DNA of 64,000 nucleotides from Sulfitobacter noctilucicola (GTDB lineage: Bacteria > Pseudomonadota > Alphaproteobacteria > Rhodobacterales > Rhodobacteraceae), in NCBI RefSeq assembly GCF_000622385.1, contig NZ_JASD01000008.1, positions 2,976,001 to 3,040,000 on the forward strand, in the 5' to 3' direction. Numbering within the stretch: position 1 is the first letter of the stretch; each line of letters starts with the position of its first letter. A program made the position numbers and the translations under genes. The notes under the pieces are model-generated. The model made no database searches, was not told the origin of the DNA, and was given only the letters and a program-made list of their open reading frames with translations. Of this stretch, positions 16,689 through 24,972 are shown piece after piece.

Positions 16689-18194
16689 TCAACTCTCCGG
16701 CGGTGCGCCGCCCGCAGACGTGCGCGTGGCGACATAGGCTTGCAACTCCGAAAGTCGGGCCGCATCTACCGAAGGTCCTGTACCGCGAGTAAGAATATCC
16801 TGCCAGACCGATGTAGCGCGGGTATTGGCATCCTGCGCGCCTCGGTCGGTCCATGTGCCGAAGTTTGCGTAATCATGCACGATAGGCTCGTAGAATTCGG
16901 TTCTGTAGCGTCCCATGGTCTGGTCCGCTGCAAAGAAGTGGCCGCTTGGTTCGACCTGTTGCAGCGCGTCCAATCCGATCTCTTCCGTACCGGCTTTGGC
17001 ACCGGCGCATAGTTCCGCGATCATATTGAGGACCTCTGCATCGGTGACCAGTTTCTCGTAAGAGACGCTCAGCCCGCCTTCAAGCCAGCCTGCGGAGTGG
17101 ATGATCACGCTGGCACCGGCCATCAGGCAGCCCCAAAGCCCCATCTGGTTTTCATTCGCCGCCTGCACATCGTTCAAATTGGATGCAGACCCTGCAGCGG
17201 AGCGCCATGGCAGACCGGTGAGCCGTGCCATCTGGCCCGCGGCGAGTGACGCTTGGAAATGCGCAGGTGTGCCGAAGGCCGGAGAGCCTGATTTCATGTC
17301 CACGTTGCTGGTGAACGTCCCGTAGCAGACCGGCGCGCCGGGGCGGACTAGCTGGGTCAGGGTGATTGCCGCTAAAGCTTCCAGATGGCTAAGCGTAATT
17401 GCACCTGCCACTGTGATCGGTGCCATTGCCCCCATCAGGGTAAACGGCGTCACGATAGACAGCTGTCCCTGTTTGGCAAAGTCGATCAGCCCTTGCGCCA
17501 TAGGAATGTCGAGCGTGCGCGGGCTGTTGGTGTTGATAATCGTGTAGGCGTGCGGCGTGGCCTCAAATGCATCGGCGTCCAGCCCGCGAAAGTTTGCCAG
17601 CATCTCAAAGCTCTCCATCACCTGCGGTGTACCTCGCGAGAAGATGAAGGGGAATTTGTCTGAATGGGTTAGCTGCGTTTCCAGCGTGAAGTAGTGGCGC
17701 AGGTGTGTTGGCACATCCTGAGGTTCAATCAGCGGTGCTACCATCTGAAAGACATCAAAGTGTTGCGTCAGGCGGACCAGCTCGTTGAAGTCACGTGCCG
17801 ACCCGGGGCGTCTGCCGCGCTTCAGATCGGTGGCATGGGGTGCGCCGGCACCGGGTTGAAAGGTGAGGGCACCCAGTTCAAGTTTGATGTCGCGGTGTGG
17901 CGCGCCGGCACGGCACTCTATCGACTTGGGCGCGGATGCCAGCGCGGCCTCAACCATGTCCCGCCCGATATAGACCATCTCGTCTTTGACACCTGCGCCG
18001 CCTTTGGCAAAAATATCGCGGGCCTGTGGCAACAGCACCCGTATGCCAAGATCCTCCAGAGTTTGGAGCGCCGTTTCATGCATCGATGTGATCTCGTCCT
18101 TCGAGAACAGCTCCATCGGTGGAAACGGATTGCGCAATTGTCGGTAGTTCACATCGCGTTTGGCGGTTGCTTTCTCGCGGCCACGGCGCGCCAT
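16689..18194 (-). CDS. MttB-family (trimethylamine/betaine:corrinoid) methyltransferase, non-pyrrolysine type
   Basis: This 501-residue protein matches the MttB superfamily, barrel methyltransferases that move a methyl group from a quaternary or tertiary amine to a corrinoid protein. The frame has no internal amber codon, so it belongs to the non-pyrrolysine branch that includes the glycine betaine methyltransferase MtgB. Recognisable stretches are AGAPHATDLKRGRRPGSARD, TNSPRTLDIPMAQGLIDFA, GAMAPITVAGAI and YGTFTSNVDMKSGSPAFGTP. It overlaps the dimethylglycine-dehydrogenase-like gene by one base (TGATG). No corrinoid-protein gene is seen nearby. Demethylation of a betaine-like compound before the flavoenzyme acts is a reasonable inference. 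Confidence 0.85.
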   Translation of the reverse strand: MARRGREKATAKRDVNYRQLRNPFPPMELFSKDEITSMHETALQTLEDLGIRVLLPQARDIFAKGGAGVKDEMVYIGRDMVEAALASAPKSIECRAGAPHRDIKLELGALTFQPGAGAPHATDLKRGRRPGSARDFNELVRLTQHFDVFQMVAPLIEPQDVPTHLRHYFTLETQLTHSDKFPFIFSRGTPQVMESFEMLANFRGLDADAFEATPHAYTIINTNSPRTLDIPMAQGLIDFAKQGQLSIVTPFTLMGAMAPITVAGAITLSHLEALAAITLTQLVRPGAPVCYGTFTSNVDMKSGSPAFGTPAHFQASLAAGQMARLTGLPWRSAAGSASNLNDVQAANENQMGLWGCLMAGASVIIHSAGWLEGGLSVSYEKLVTDAEVLNMIAELCAGAKAGTEEIGLDALQQVEPSGHFFAADQTMGRYRTEFYEPIVHDYANFGTWTDRGAQDANTRATSVWQDILTRGTGPSVDAARLSELQAYVATRTSAGGAPPES

Positions 18195-20596
18195 CAGGCC
18201 CGCATCGCTTTGCCGGAGGGATCGTAAGGCGAGGGGGCGATGACTTTGGCTGTCCGCTCCACGCCGACGATATGAACCGAAAGGTCGGTGCCTTCTGCTG
18301 CCTGTTCGGTATTCACAAGCGCCAACGCATAGGATTTGCCCATTGTGTGACCATATCCGCCCGATGTGACAAAGCCCACGCGGGTATCCCCGTTCCAGAC
18401 CGGCTCATAGCCGCTGGCATCGGCACCGTCTGCGGCAACCTCAAGCGTGACCAATCGTTTGACCGGACCATTGCCATCGCGTTCTGCCACTGCGGCCTTG
18501 CGCCCGATAAAGTCCTCTTTGGTCCAGTCTATCCAGCGGTCCATGCCGGTTTCGGCTGCGGTGTAGCCTTGGGTAAACTCCGCATTCCAGATGCCAAAGC
18601 TCTTCTCAAGCCGCAAAGACAAGAGCGCATTAAAGCCGATTTCCCTGATCCCCAGATCCGCGCCTGCTGCCAACAGCAGTTTGCGCAGGCCGATATGTTC
18701 GGCAGCGCTGCAATGGATTTCGTAGCCAAGCTCGCCTGTGACGGAAAGGCGGCCGACTCTGGCGCGGATCAGCCCGACGTCCATTGTACCGCACCCCATG
18801 AACGGGAGGTTTACCGGCCCGTCAGTGACCCGTTCCAGCACCTTTGTGCTGTTCGGCCCCGAGAGGGAGAAACCCACCGTCGCATCGGAAATATCGCGCA
18901 GCTTGACGTCGCCGGTCATGTGATCCGCAAACCAGCGTTTGTGCCAGTCCCGCAGGTAGTAGGAGCCCATGATCCACCACGTCCCATCCCCCCAATTGAA
19001 AACAGTAAGGTCGCCTTTCAATTTGCCTTCCTCAGACAGCATGGGAGCCAGACGTGCGCGGCCCGGTCCGGGGAGTTTGCAGGCCATAACGCGGTCGAGC
19101 CACTTGGCGGCGTCTGGCCCTGTGACTTCGAAGCGGGAGAAGCCGGAGATGTCGAGCAGGCCAACATCCCGCCGGACGGCGCGGGATTCCTCGGCAACGA
19201 TATCGAACGCATTCGAGCGGCGCAGGGATGGGGTTTCTTCAAATCCTTGCGGTGCGAAGTAAAGCGGCAACTCCAACCCGTAACTTGCACCCCAGCGGCA
19301 TCCCGCTGCGGTCATGTCACTATAGGCGGGTGCCATTTTCAGCGGGCGGCCTGCAGGCAACTGTTCATTGGGATAGGTCATGATGAACCGGCGCGAATAG
19401 AACTGGCCGGTGGTTTCCTTGATGAACCGTTTGTTCTGGGCAAAATCACCGTAGCGGGACACGTCCATGCCAAAGACATCTGCCTCGGGCTCTCCGTGTA
19501 TCATCCATTCGGCCAGCGATTTGCCGACGCCACCGCCCTGAAGGAAGCCTGCCATCACCGCACAAGCGCACCAATAGCCGGGTTTGCCCTGAACGGGGCC
19601 CACAAGCGGGTTCCCATCCGGCGAGAAGGTGAAGGCCCCGTTGACCCATGTCTTAACGCCGACCTCTTGCAAGGCGGGATAGCGTTCAAACCCCATAATC
19701 AGTTCTTTTTCGATGCGGTCAGTGTCTTCTTTTTGCAGCTCGAAGCCATATTCCCAAGGCGCGCCGTCAACCATCCAGTGTTCGTGATCCACTTCGTATA
19801 TTCCCAGCAAGATGCCCTTCTGGTCCTGCCGCATATAGGTGAACCCTTCGAGGTCCACTGTCATGGGCACTTCGAAATCCAGTTGTTCCAGTTCGGGGAT
19901 GGTGTCGGAAATCAGATAGTGGTGGTTGAGCGGGGAGACCGGCAATTCGATCCCCGCCATGCGCCCGACCTGTTTGGCCCAAAGCCCCGCAGCGTTAATC
20001 ACATGTTCGGTCTGGATGGTGCCCTTTTCGGTCACCACCTCCCAGCCGCTGTCTGTCTGGTTCAGCTCAAGCACGCGGTTGTTCTCAACGATCTCGGCCC
20101 CGTGTTTCTTTGCCGCTCCGGCATAGGCGTGCACGGTGCCCGTCGTATCGACGTAGCCTTCGCGGTCCGCCCACATGCCGCCCAAAATGCCGTCCGTTGA
20201 CATGATCGGACAAAGCTCTCCGGCTTCTTCGGGGGTGATGAGCCGGCAGTCGTCGATGCCGATGGACTGGAATGTCCGGTAGGCCGATTGCAACCATTCC
20301 CAGCGGTCCGGTGTTCCGGCAAGGGTCATGCCGCCCGTCATGTGGAGACCGATGGACTGACCGGATTCTTTCTCGATCTCGGGCAGCAGGTCGATTGTAT
20401 AAGCCTGAAGGGCTGCGATGTTCGGGTCCGCGTTCAGGGCGTGGATGCCGCCTGCCGCATGCCAGCTGGAGCCTGCTGTCAGGACTGAACGCTCGATCAG
20501 TAGCACGTCCTTCCAGCCAAGTTTCGCCAAGTGGTACAACACCGACGTCCCGACAACGCCGCCACCGATCACGACTGCACGGTAATGAGATTTCAT
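18194..20596 (-). CDS. Dimethylglycine dehydrogenase-like FAD/tetrahydrofolate enzyme
   Basis: This 800-residue enzyme has an N-terminal DAO-type FAD domain (GGGVVG at about 11-16), a linker FAO region and a C-terminal GcvT-like tetrahydrofolate domain (about 430-800). His46 in AGSSWHAAGG fits the histidine that carries covalent FAD in dimethylglycine and sarcosine dehydrogenases. Such enzymes oxidise an N-methyl group and hand it to tetrahydrofolate. The ATG at 20596 is preferred to one 13 codons upstream because the longer start would lie inside the palindromic operators; AAGGG precedes it. It is the first gene of the operon with the MttB-like and TetR genes. Dimethylglycine is the leading substrate guess; sarcosine or another N-methyl amino acid is possible. 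Confidence 0.85.
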   Translation of the reverse strand: MKSHYRAVVIGGGVVGTSVLYHLAKLGWKDVLLIERSVLTAGSSWHAAGGIHALNADPNIAALQAYTIDLLPEIEKESGQSIGLHMTGGMTLAGTPDRWEWLQSAYRTFQSIGIDDCRLITPEEAGELCPIMSTDGILGGMWADREGYVDTTGTVHAYAGAAKKHGAEIVENNRVLELNQTDSGWEVVTEKGTIQTEHVINAAGLWAKQVGRMAGIELPVSPLNHHYLISDTIPELEQLDFEVPMTVDLEGFTYMRQDQKGILLGIYEVDHEHWMVDGAPWEYGFELQKEDTDRIEKELIMGFERYPALQEVGVKTWVNGAFTFSPDGNPLVGPVQGKPGYWCACAVMAGFLQGGGVGKSLAEWMIHGEPEADVFGMDVSRYGDFAQNKRFIKETTGQFYSRRFIMTYPNEQLPAGRPLKMAPAYSDMTAAGCRWGASYGLELPLYFAPQGFEETPSLRRSNAFDIVAEESRAVRRDVGLLDISGFSRFEVTGPDAAKWLDRVMACKLPGPGRARLAPMLSEEGKLKGDLTVFNWGDGTWWIMGSYYLRDWHKRWFADHMTGDVKLRDISDATVGFSLSGPNSTKVLERVTDGPVNLPFMGCGTMDVGLIRARVGRLSVTGELGYEIHCSAAEHIGLRKLLLAAGADLGIREIGFNALLSLRLEKSFGIWNAEFTQGYTAAETGMDRWIDWTKEDFIGRKAAVAERDGNGPVKRLVTLEVAADGADASGYEPVWNGDTRVGFVTSGGYGHTMGKSYALALVNTEQAAEGTDLSVHIVGVERTAKVIAPSPYDPSGKAMRA

Positions 20597-20607
20597 GGGG
20601 TCACCCT

Positions 20608-20659
20608 TCTGGACAGTTATGTCCAGAGCTTGCATTTTTCTGGACAGACCTGTCCAGAA
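20608..20659. promoter_or_regulatory. Tandem palindromic operators in the divergent promoter region
   Basis: Two near-identical palindromes stand side by side. TCTGGACA and TGTCCAGA flank four bases at 20608-20627; TTCTGGACAG and CTGTCCAGAA flank two bases at 20638-20659. Their centres are 31 bases apart, about three helical turns, so two dimers could bind one DNA face. They lie 11 bases upstream of the minus-strand ATG at 20596 and 176 bases before the plus-strand ATG at 20835. The TetR protein encoded at the end of the minus-strand operon is the likely ligand. Confidence 0.75.
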
Positions 20660-20834
20660 CTTTCAGTTTCGTCCGGCTTAAAATGGCGACCGGGCGGGAT
20701 GGTGCGGAATTCACGCGCCATCGGAGGCAATCATCGAAATATCGCGCAATTTTTGCCTGGCCTTGGCCGACAATGCGCCCGCTTTGCAAATGGCGGATGC
20801 TATCCGGTGGCAACGTCAGCCAAGGAGACACGCC

Positions 20835-22457
20835 ATGAGCGCCACAACCCACGTCTATCAGTCTATCGCCCGCGCCACCCACGAACAGGGGGTAGAGACG
20901 ATGTTCGGACTGATGGGGGATGCGAACCTGTTTATGGTCGACAGCTTTGTGCGCGACTGCGGTGGACGGTTTGTGCCTGCGGCGCATGAGGGGAGTTCGG
21001 TCTTGATGGCGCTCGCGTATGCGCATGTGTCTGGCAAGGTGGGGGTCGCCACCGTGACCCACGGTCCGGCGCTCACAAATTGTATGACAGCGCTGACGGA
21101 GGCGGCCCGCGGCCACGTACCGATGGTTTTGCTGGCGGGTGACACGCCTACAGACAATCCGCGCCACCTGCAAAGCATTGATCAGCGCGAACTGGTCAAG
21201 ACGACCGGTGCCGGGTTCGAGCAGCTGCGCACGCCCGAGACGGTAGGCAAAGACGTGGCCCGCGCCTTTTACCGTGCACAGGTGGAGCGCCGCCCGATTG
21301 TGCTGAATATGCCTGCCGACTTTATGTGGCAGGAGACCGAGCATGATACACAGGTGCTGAATGTCTTTACCGCCCCCGGCGGCGTGGCAGAAGGCGATAC
21401 GCTGGACAATGCCATTGGTATGATTGCATCAGCGCGGCGTCCTTTGGTTCTTGCCGGTGCGGGTGCAGTGGCTGCGCGCGCGGAGTTGATCGCGTTGGCG
21501 GACCGGTTGCAGGCCCCGCTGGCGACAACCCTCAAGGCCAAGGGGCTATTCAACGGACATCCCCACAACATTGATATCTTCGGCACACTTTCCACGCCTG
21601 CAGCCTACGAGCTGATTGCACAGGCTGATTGCATCGTTTGCTTCGGAACCGCGTTGCATGATTTCACGACCGACCGTGGTAAGCTGATGAAGGACAAACG
21701 GATCGTGCAGGTGGATATTGAGCCTGCCGCGATTGGCGGGGGGCTGCATCCTGATGCGGCATTGATTGCGGATGCAGGGCTGACAGCGCAGACAATTGTC
21801 TATTGGCTTGACACCGCCGAAGTCGTCGGCAGCGGTTGGACGCAAGAATTGGAGGCTGGTACATTAAATGTGCACCCCGCAGGCAAGGAAGCCGCAGCCG
21901 AAGGGTTTGTGAATTTTACCTATGCGCTGGACCGTCTGGAGGAAGCCCTGCCACGTGATCGTGTTCTGGTAACTGATGGGGGCCGGTTCATGACCGAAGT
22001 CTGGTGCCGCGTGTCCGCACCCGACCCGCAAAGCTTTGTCTGCACCGTCAACTTTGGCTCGATCGGGCTGGGGCTTCAGGAAGCGATTGGTGCGGGGCTT
22101 GCCGCACCGGACAGGCCGGTTGTCATGTTCACCGGTGATGGTGGGTTCATGATGGGTGGGATCAACGAATTTAACACTGCCGTGCGCTTGGGGCTCGACC
22201 TGATCGTGATTGTGGCCAACGATTCAGCATATGGTGCCGAGCATATCCAGTTCATCGACCGCAAGATGGACCCGAGCCTGACAGAGTTTCATTGGCCGTC
22301 ATTTGCAGAGGTTGCGACATCGCTTGGCGGAAAAGGCTATGAGGTCCGTTCCAGTGCCGAGTTGGACACGGCCTTGGCGGCGCTCGAAGGGCGCAGCGGT
22401 CCGGTGTTGATCGACTTGCGACTTGATCCGCATGATGTCCCGCGCATGCGGGCCTGA
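20835..22457 (+). CDS. Thiamine-diphosphate-dependent enzyme, acetolactate synthase-like
   Basis: This 540-residue protein has the three domains of the acetolactate synthase/pyruvate oxidase superfamily. The catalytic glutamate is Glu52 in AAHEGSSV. The cofactor motif runs from GDGGFMMGG (from about 434) to VANDSAYG (about 460). The ATG at 20835 has a strong AAGGAGA site; an upstream in-frame start at 20763 is not supported. It is divergent from the dimethylglycine-dehydrogenase-like operon and shares its control region. True acetolactate synthases normally pair with a small subunit, absent here, so a decarboxylase, carboligase or sulfoacetaldehyde-type reaction is equally possible. Its stop lies five bases from that of xthA, which converges on it. 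Confidence 0.82.
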   Translation: MSATTHVYQSIARATHEQGVETMFGLMGDANLFMVDSFVRDCGGRFVPAAHEGSSVLMALAYAHVSGKVGVATVTHGPALTNCMTALTEAARGHVPMVLLAGDTPTDNPRHLQSIDQRELVKTTGAGFEQLRTPETVGKDVARAFYRAQVERRPIVLNMPADFMWQETEHDTQVLNVFTAPGGVAEGDTLDNAIGMIASARRPLVLAGAGAVAARAELIALADRLQAPLATTLKAKGLFNGHPHNIDIFGTLSTPAAYELIAQADCIVCFGTALHDFTTDRGKLMKDKRIVQVDIEPAAIGGGLHPDAALIADAGLTAQTIVYWLDTAEVVGSGWTQELEAGTLNVHPAGKEAAAEGFVNFTYALDRLEEALPRDRVLVTDGGRFMTEVWCRVSAPDPQSFVCTVNFGSIGLGLQEAIGAGLAAPDRPVVMFTGDGGFMMGGINEFNTAVRLGLDLIVIVANDSAYGAEHIQFIDRKMDPSLTEFHWPSFAEVATSLGGKGYEVRSSAELDTALAALEGRSGPVLIDLRLDPHDVPRMRA

Positions 22458-22462
22458 CGGCA

Positions 22463-23245
22463 TCAGAAATCCAGTTCGACCCAGACGGGGACGTGATCTG
22501 ACGGTTTCTCGCCAGCGCGCACATCGCGGTCGATCTGGCAATCACGCAGCCAGTCGGCACAGACTGGGCTGAGCAGGAAGTGGTCAATCCGGATGCCGTT
22601 GTTGCGGTTCCATGCGCCGGCTTGATAGTCCCAGAAACTATAGTGCCCCGGCCCTTGGGTCCGCGCACGGAATGCCTCTGTCAGGCCGAGATTAACAAGC
22701 TTGCGCCATGCCGCGCGGGCTTCGGGGCGAAACAATGCGTCATCGCGCCAGCTGTCGGGCTTTGCCGCATCTTCGGCTTGGGGAATGATGTTGTAGTCGC
22801 CAGTCATCAGGAAAGGTGTTTCTTCGGCCAGCAATTCCTTGGCCCGGGCGATCAGGCGCTCCATCCATGCCAGCTTGTAGTCAAACTTGGGACCGGGGGC
22901 CGGGTTGCCGTTCGGCAGGTACAGTCCGCACACACGCAGCGCATCCCGCTCGCCCATCACGGTCGCCTCGATATAGCGGGCCTGTTCATCGCTATCATCA
23001 CCCGGCAGGCCGCGTGTGACGTCCTCAAGCGGATGCTTGGAAAGGATGGCCACACCGTTAAAGGATTTCTGGCCGTGGGTCTCTACGTTATAGCCCATGT
23101 CCTCAAAGAGGGTGACGGGAAATGCATCGTCGACAGACTTGATTTCCTGCAGCAGCACGACATCTGGCTGGGCAGTCCCGAGCCAATTCGGCAATGCATC
23201 AATGCGTGCCTTGATACCGTTGATGTTGAAGGTCGCGATTTTCAT
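22463..23245 (-). CDS. xthA: Exodeoxyribonuclease III
   Basis: This 260-residue member of the exonuclease-endonuclease-phosphatase family removes 3' blocking groups and nicks abasic sites in DNA base excision repair. The N-terminus MKIATFNINGIKAR, the metal-binding glutamate in LLQEIKS, MTGDYNIIP and the C-terminal SDHVPVWVELDF are all typical, and the length is normal. The gene is monocistronic, ends five bases from the converging thiamine enzyme gene, and faces a 368-base AT-rich intergenic region at its 5' side. Confidence 0.95.
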   Translation of the reverse strand: MKIATFNINGIKARIDALPNWLGTAQPDVVLLQEIKSVDDAFPVTLFEDMGYNVETHGQKSFNGVAILSKHPLEDVTRGLPGDDSDEQARYIEATVMGERDALRVCGLYLPNGNPAPGPKFDYKLAWMERLIARAKELLAEETPFLMTGDYNIIPQAEDAAKPDSWRDDALFRPEARAAWRKLVNLGLTEAFRARTQGPGHYSFWDYQAGAWNRNNGIRIDHFLLSPVCADWLRDCQIDRDVRAGEKPSDHVPVWVELDF

Positions 23246-23613
23246 ACTGGCCTCCGGGCAATGGGTCTGGCGTGATCCATAGTCGTGGCTGCCGTGAATT
23301 GCCAGTAGTGAACCCGATCACCTTAAGGGTGATTCTGTGATTCCGATTCAACCAATGGTTGAATATGTCCAATTAATTGCAGAAATGCGCAGTTATCCAC
23401 TGGTGTGCGTAAAGATTTTTTCGAAGAGCCAAGGAGCGCGCTTAAATATAATCCTAGTGAGACCGCATTCACGAGCACTGATGTGCATCAATCTGTGGGC
23501 AATCCCAGAGCCGAAAAATATCACTTAACCATTCTCGTTAAGAGAGCAACGGTTAATATATCGCAACCACAGGGTGCGATTGACCAACATTAACCAACGT
23601 AAGGATACGGAAA
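23246..23613. other. AT-rich intergenic region with palindromes
   Basis: This 368-base stretch separates xthA from the small peptide gene and is visibly richer in A and T than its surroundings. It holds a perfect palindrome at 23346-23364, a looser dyad ATCACC/GGTGAT at 23317-23333, and a distant TTAACC/GGTTAA pair (23525-23530, 23551-23556). I see no credible coding frame. It probably carries the promoters of both flanking genes. Confidence 0.5.
23346..23364. promoter_or_regulatory. Perfect 19-bp palindrome, candidate operator
   Basis: ATTCAACCA and TGGTTGAAT form a perfect inverted repeat around a single central A. It lies 101 bases upstream of the xthA start and about 250 bases upstream of the small peptide gene. 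It has the size of a dimeric regulator site. No regulator gene is adjacent. Confidence 0.45.
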
Positions 23614-23805
23614 ATGAACGCAGTTTTGAAAACAGAAGCCTTTGACCTCTCACACACAACATCAGAAGCGTCCAGCATCGAAGCTGGTGCTGGTACAGAC
23701 CTTTTTGTCAGCGGACTGGCAGCAGAAGAGGCGGATAACACAAACGGCCAATCTGCCAGCATGCTGGACGGAGAAAAGACCGAGATGTTCTGCTGTAGCA
23801 TCTGA
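23614..23805 (+). CDS. 63-residue peptide, candidate modified-peptide precursor (DUF6749-like)
   Basis: This short gene has a good ribosome-binding site (TAAGGA) before its ATG and a normal stop. The peptide is acidic, with no lysine or arginine between the N-terminal leader part and residue 55, and contains many Ser, Thr, Ala and Glu. It ends in EMFCCSI, with a Cys-Cys pair three residues from the C-terminus. It resembles small Rhodobacteraceae proteins that I recall being labelled DUF6749; this is from memory, not a search. It lacks a signal peptide. It is followed by a strong hairpin and a 360-residue gene in the same direction. A leader-plus-core precursor of a ribosomally made modified peptide is one reading; a small regulatory or metal-binding protein is another. 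Confidence 0.7.
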   Translation: MNAVLKTEAFDLSHTTSEASSIEAGAGTDLFVSGLAAEEADNTNGQSASMLDGEKTEMFCCSI

Positions 23806-23815
23806 TCACGACCTG

Positions 23816-23845
23816 ACTGGTCCGGTTCGAAAGGGCCGGACCAGT
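23816..23845 (+). other. Intercistronic 10-bp hairpin
   Basis: ACTGGTCCGG (23816-23825) and CCGGACCAGT (23836-23845) form a perfect 10-bp stem with a 10-base loop, 11 bases after the small gene and 29 bases before the next ATG. No T-run follows, so it is more likely a transcript-stabilising or partial attenuating structure than a full terminator. It could raise the ratio of the first gene product to the second. Confidence 0.7.
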
Positions 23846-23874
23846 AAACTCCCTGAAATTTACCGGATTTTGGC

Positions 23875-24957
23875 ATGACAAACATTGTGACATTTCGACC
23901 GGCCCCACGGGTCGACCGTACACAGAACGCAGCCCAGCTTTTGGCAGGTCTGGCACAGGGCCGACGCACCGCTGATGATGTCTTTTGGCTCAAGGAGAAT
24001 GCGGAAGCCCTGAATGCAATCAATGCATCCGGAGTGGCGCTGCCGCCGGAGGCGCTGGGCGTCTATGCAGAATTCTATGACGGGATCGAAGAGAAGGTAC
24101 GCTTTTATCCCCAATACTACCGGTTCTTTCTGTCGCTCTGTCTTGATCTGGAAGACCTTGGCATGTCGGGGAACAAGGGCAGGGGTCTGTGCCGCTGGGC
24201 AGCTGCGGCGGGTCTTGCGGATGCCGAACTGTCTGATTTGCAGCGGGCAGAGGCGCGACTGTTGCTGGCACGCAGGAATGCGGCAGATGCACCTGGTGAA
24301 GGGGCCTTAGGCGACAGGTTGCGGCAATTCATGCGCCGCGGTGACACGTTCGCATTGCCCAATAGAAAAGCGGCCTATGAGCTGACCCATATTGTCTTTT
24401 ATCTTACCGACTTTGGCCGAAACCAGATCGCGTTGGGCGAAGAGGAAGTGACCAGCCTTGAATACACAGGCGTGATCGCGTTTCTTGACCAGAACTATGA
24501 TCTGCTGGCCGAGGTTTGTCTGGCACTTTCCTACATCGGGCAGACCCCAAGCCCCATCTGGACCCAAGCCGTTGCGACAGCGCACGGCCATATTGTACCT
24601 TGCATTGGCGAGGGAGCGGTGACAGCCAAGGACGCCTATCACACTTATCTGGTGACTGGCTGGATGCAGGCCACGCTGTCAAATTCCGGGTTCGAAGCCG
24701 ATGTGCCCGCCGGAAAGCTGCACTTCGCCGCTCATGGTCAAGCCCCCAGTGCGCTGCGCCCGTTGTCGGAATGCCTTGCGGATCTAGGGGTGTTGAGGAG
24801 CGGAGACTGGGACGGGATGCGGGGACGGGTCATCCCCTATCTGGGCGCGCAAAGCCGTAACATCCTGCAACAGGCAGAAGCCTCAACAGACAAGTTCGAC
24901 AGGTTCTTTCGCGGATTTGCCCGAGCATCCGGCACGTTCGAAACCCGCACCGGATAA
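23875..24957 (+). CDS. Unidentified 360-residue protein (DUF6902-like), partner of the small peptide gene
   Basis: I do not recognise an enzyme here. The protein is mostly helical in appearance, with no signal peptide or membrane segment. Notable stretches are EFYDGIEEKVRFYPQYYRFF (residues about 66-85), NRKAAYELTHIVFYLTDFG (about 163-181) with conserved-looking His and Asp, and the acidic segment GEEEVTSLEY. I recall similar Rhodobacteraceae proteins being called DUF6902, unverified. It follows the 63-residue gene in the same direction with only a hairpin between, so the two probably form one transcription unit. If the peptide is a precursor, this is the only candidate processing protein nearby; no radical-SAM, dehydratase, protease or exporter gene adjoins it. 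Confidence 0.7.
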   Translation: MTNIVTFRPAPRVDRTQNAAQLLAGLAQGRRTADDVFWLKENAEALNAINASGVALPPEALGVYAEFYDGIEEKVRFYPQYYRFFLSLCLDLEDLGMSGNKGRGLCRWAAAAGLADAELSDLQRAEARLLLARRNAADAPGEGALGDRLRQFMRRGDTFALPNRKAAYELTHIVFYLTDFGRNQIALGEEEVTSLEYTGVIAFLDQNYDLLAEVCLALSYIGQTPSPIWTQAVATAHGHIVPCIGEGAVTAKDAYHTYLVTGWMQATLSNSGFEADVPAGKLHFAAHGQAPSALRPLSECLADLGVLRSGDWDGMRGRVIPYLGAQSRNILQQAEASTDKFDRFFRGFARASGTFETRTG

Positions 24958-24972
24958 AACAGTCCCTGGCGC

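Noticed and set aside
16689..18194. Possibility of a pyrrolysine codon in the MttB-like gene.
   Set aside because: The frame has no internal amber codon, so it is the ordinary non-pyrrolysine type.
18119..20200. Very long plus-strand open frame.
   Set aside because: It is the antisense shadow of the dimethylglycine-dehydrogenase-like gene, which has clear cofactor motifs; the plus frame has none.
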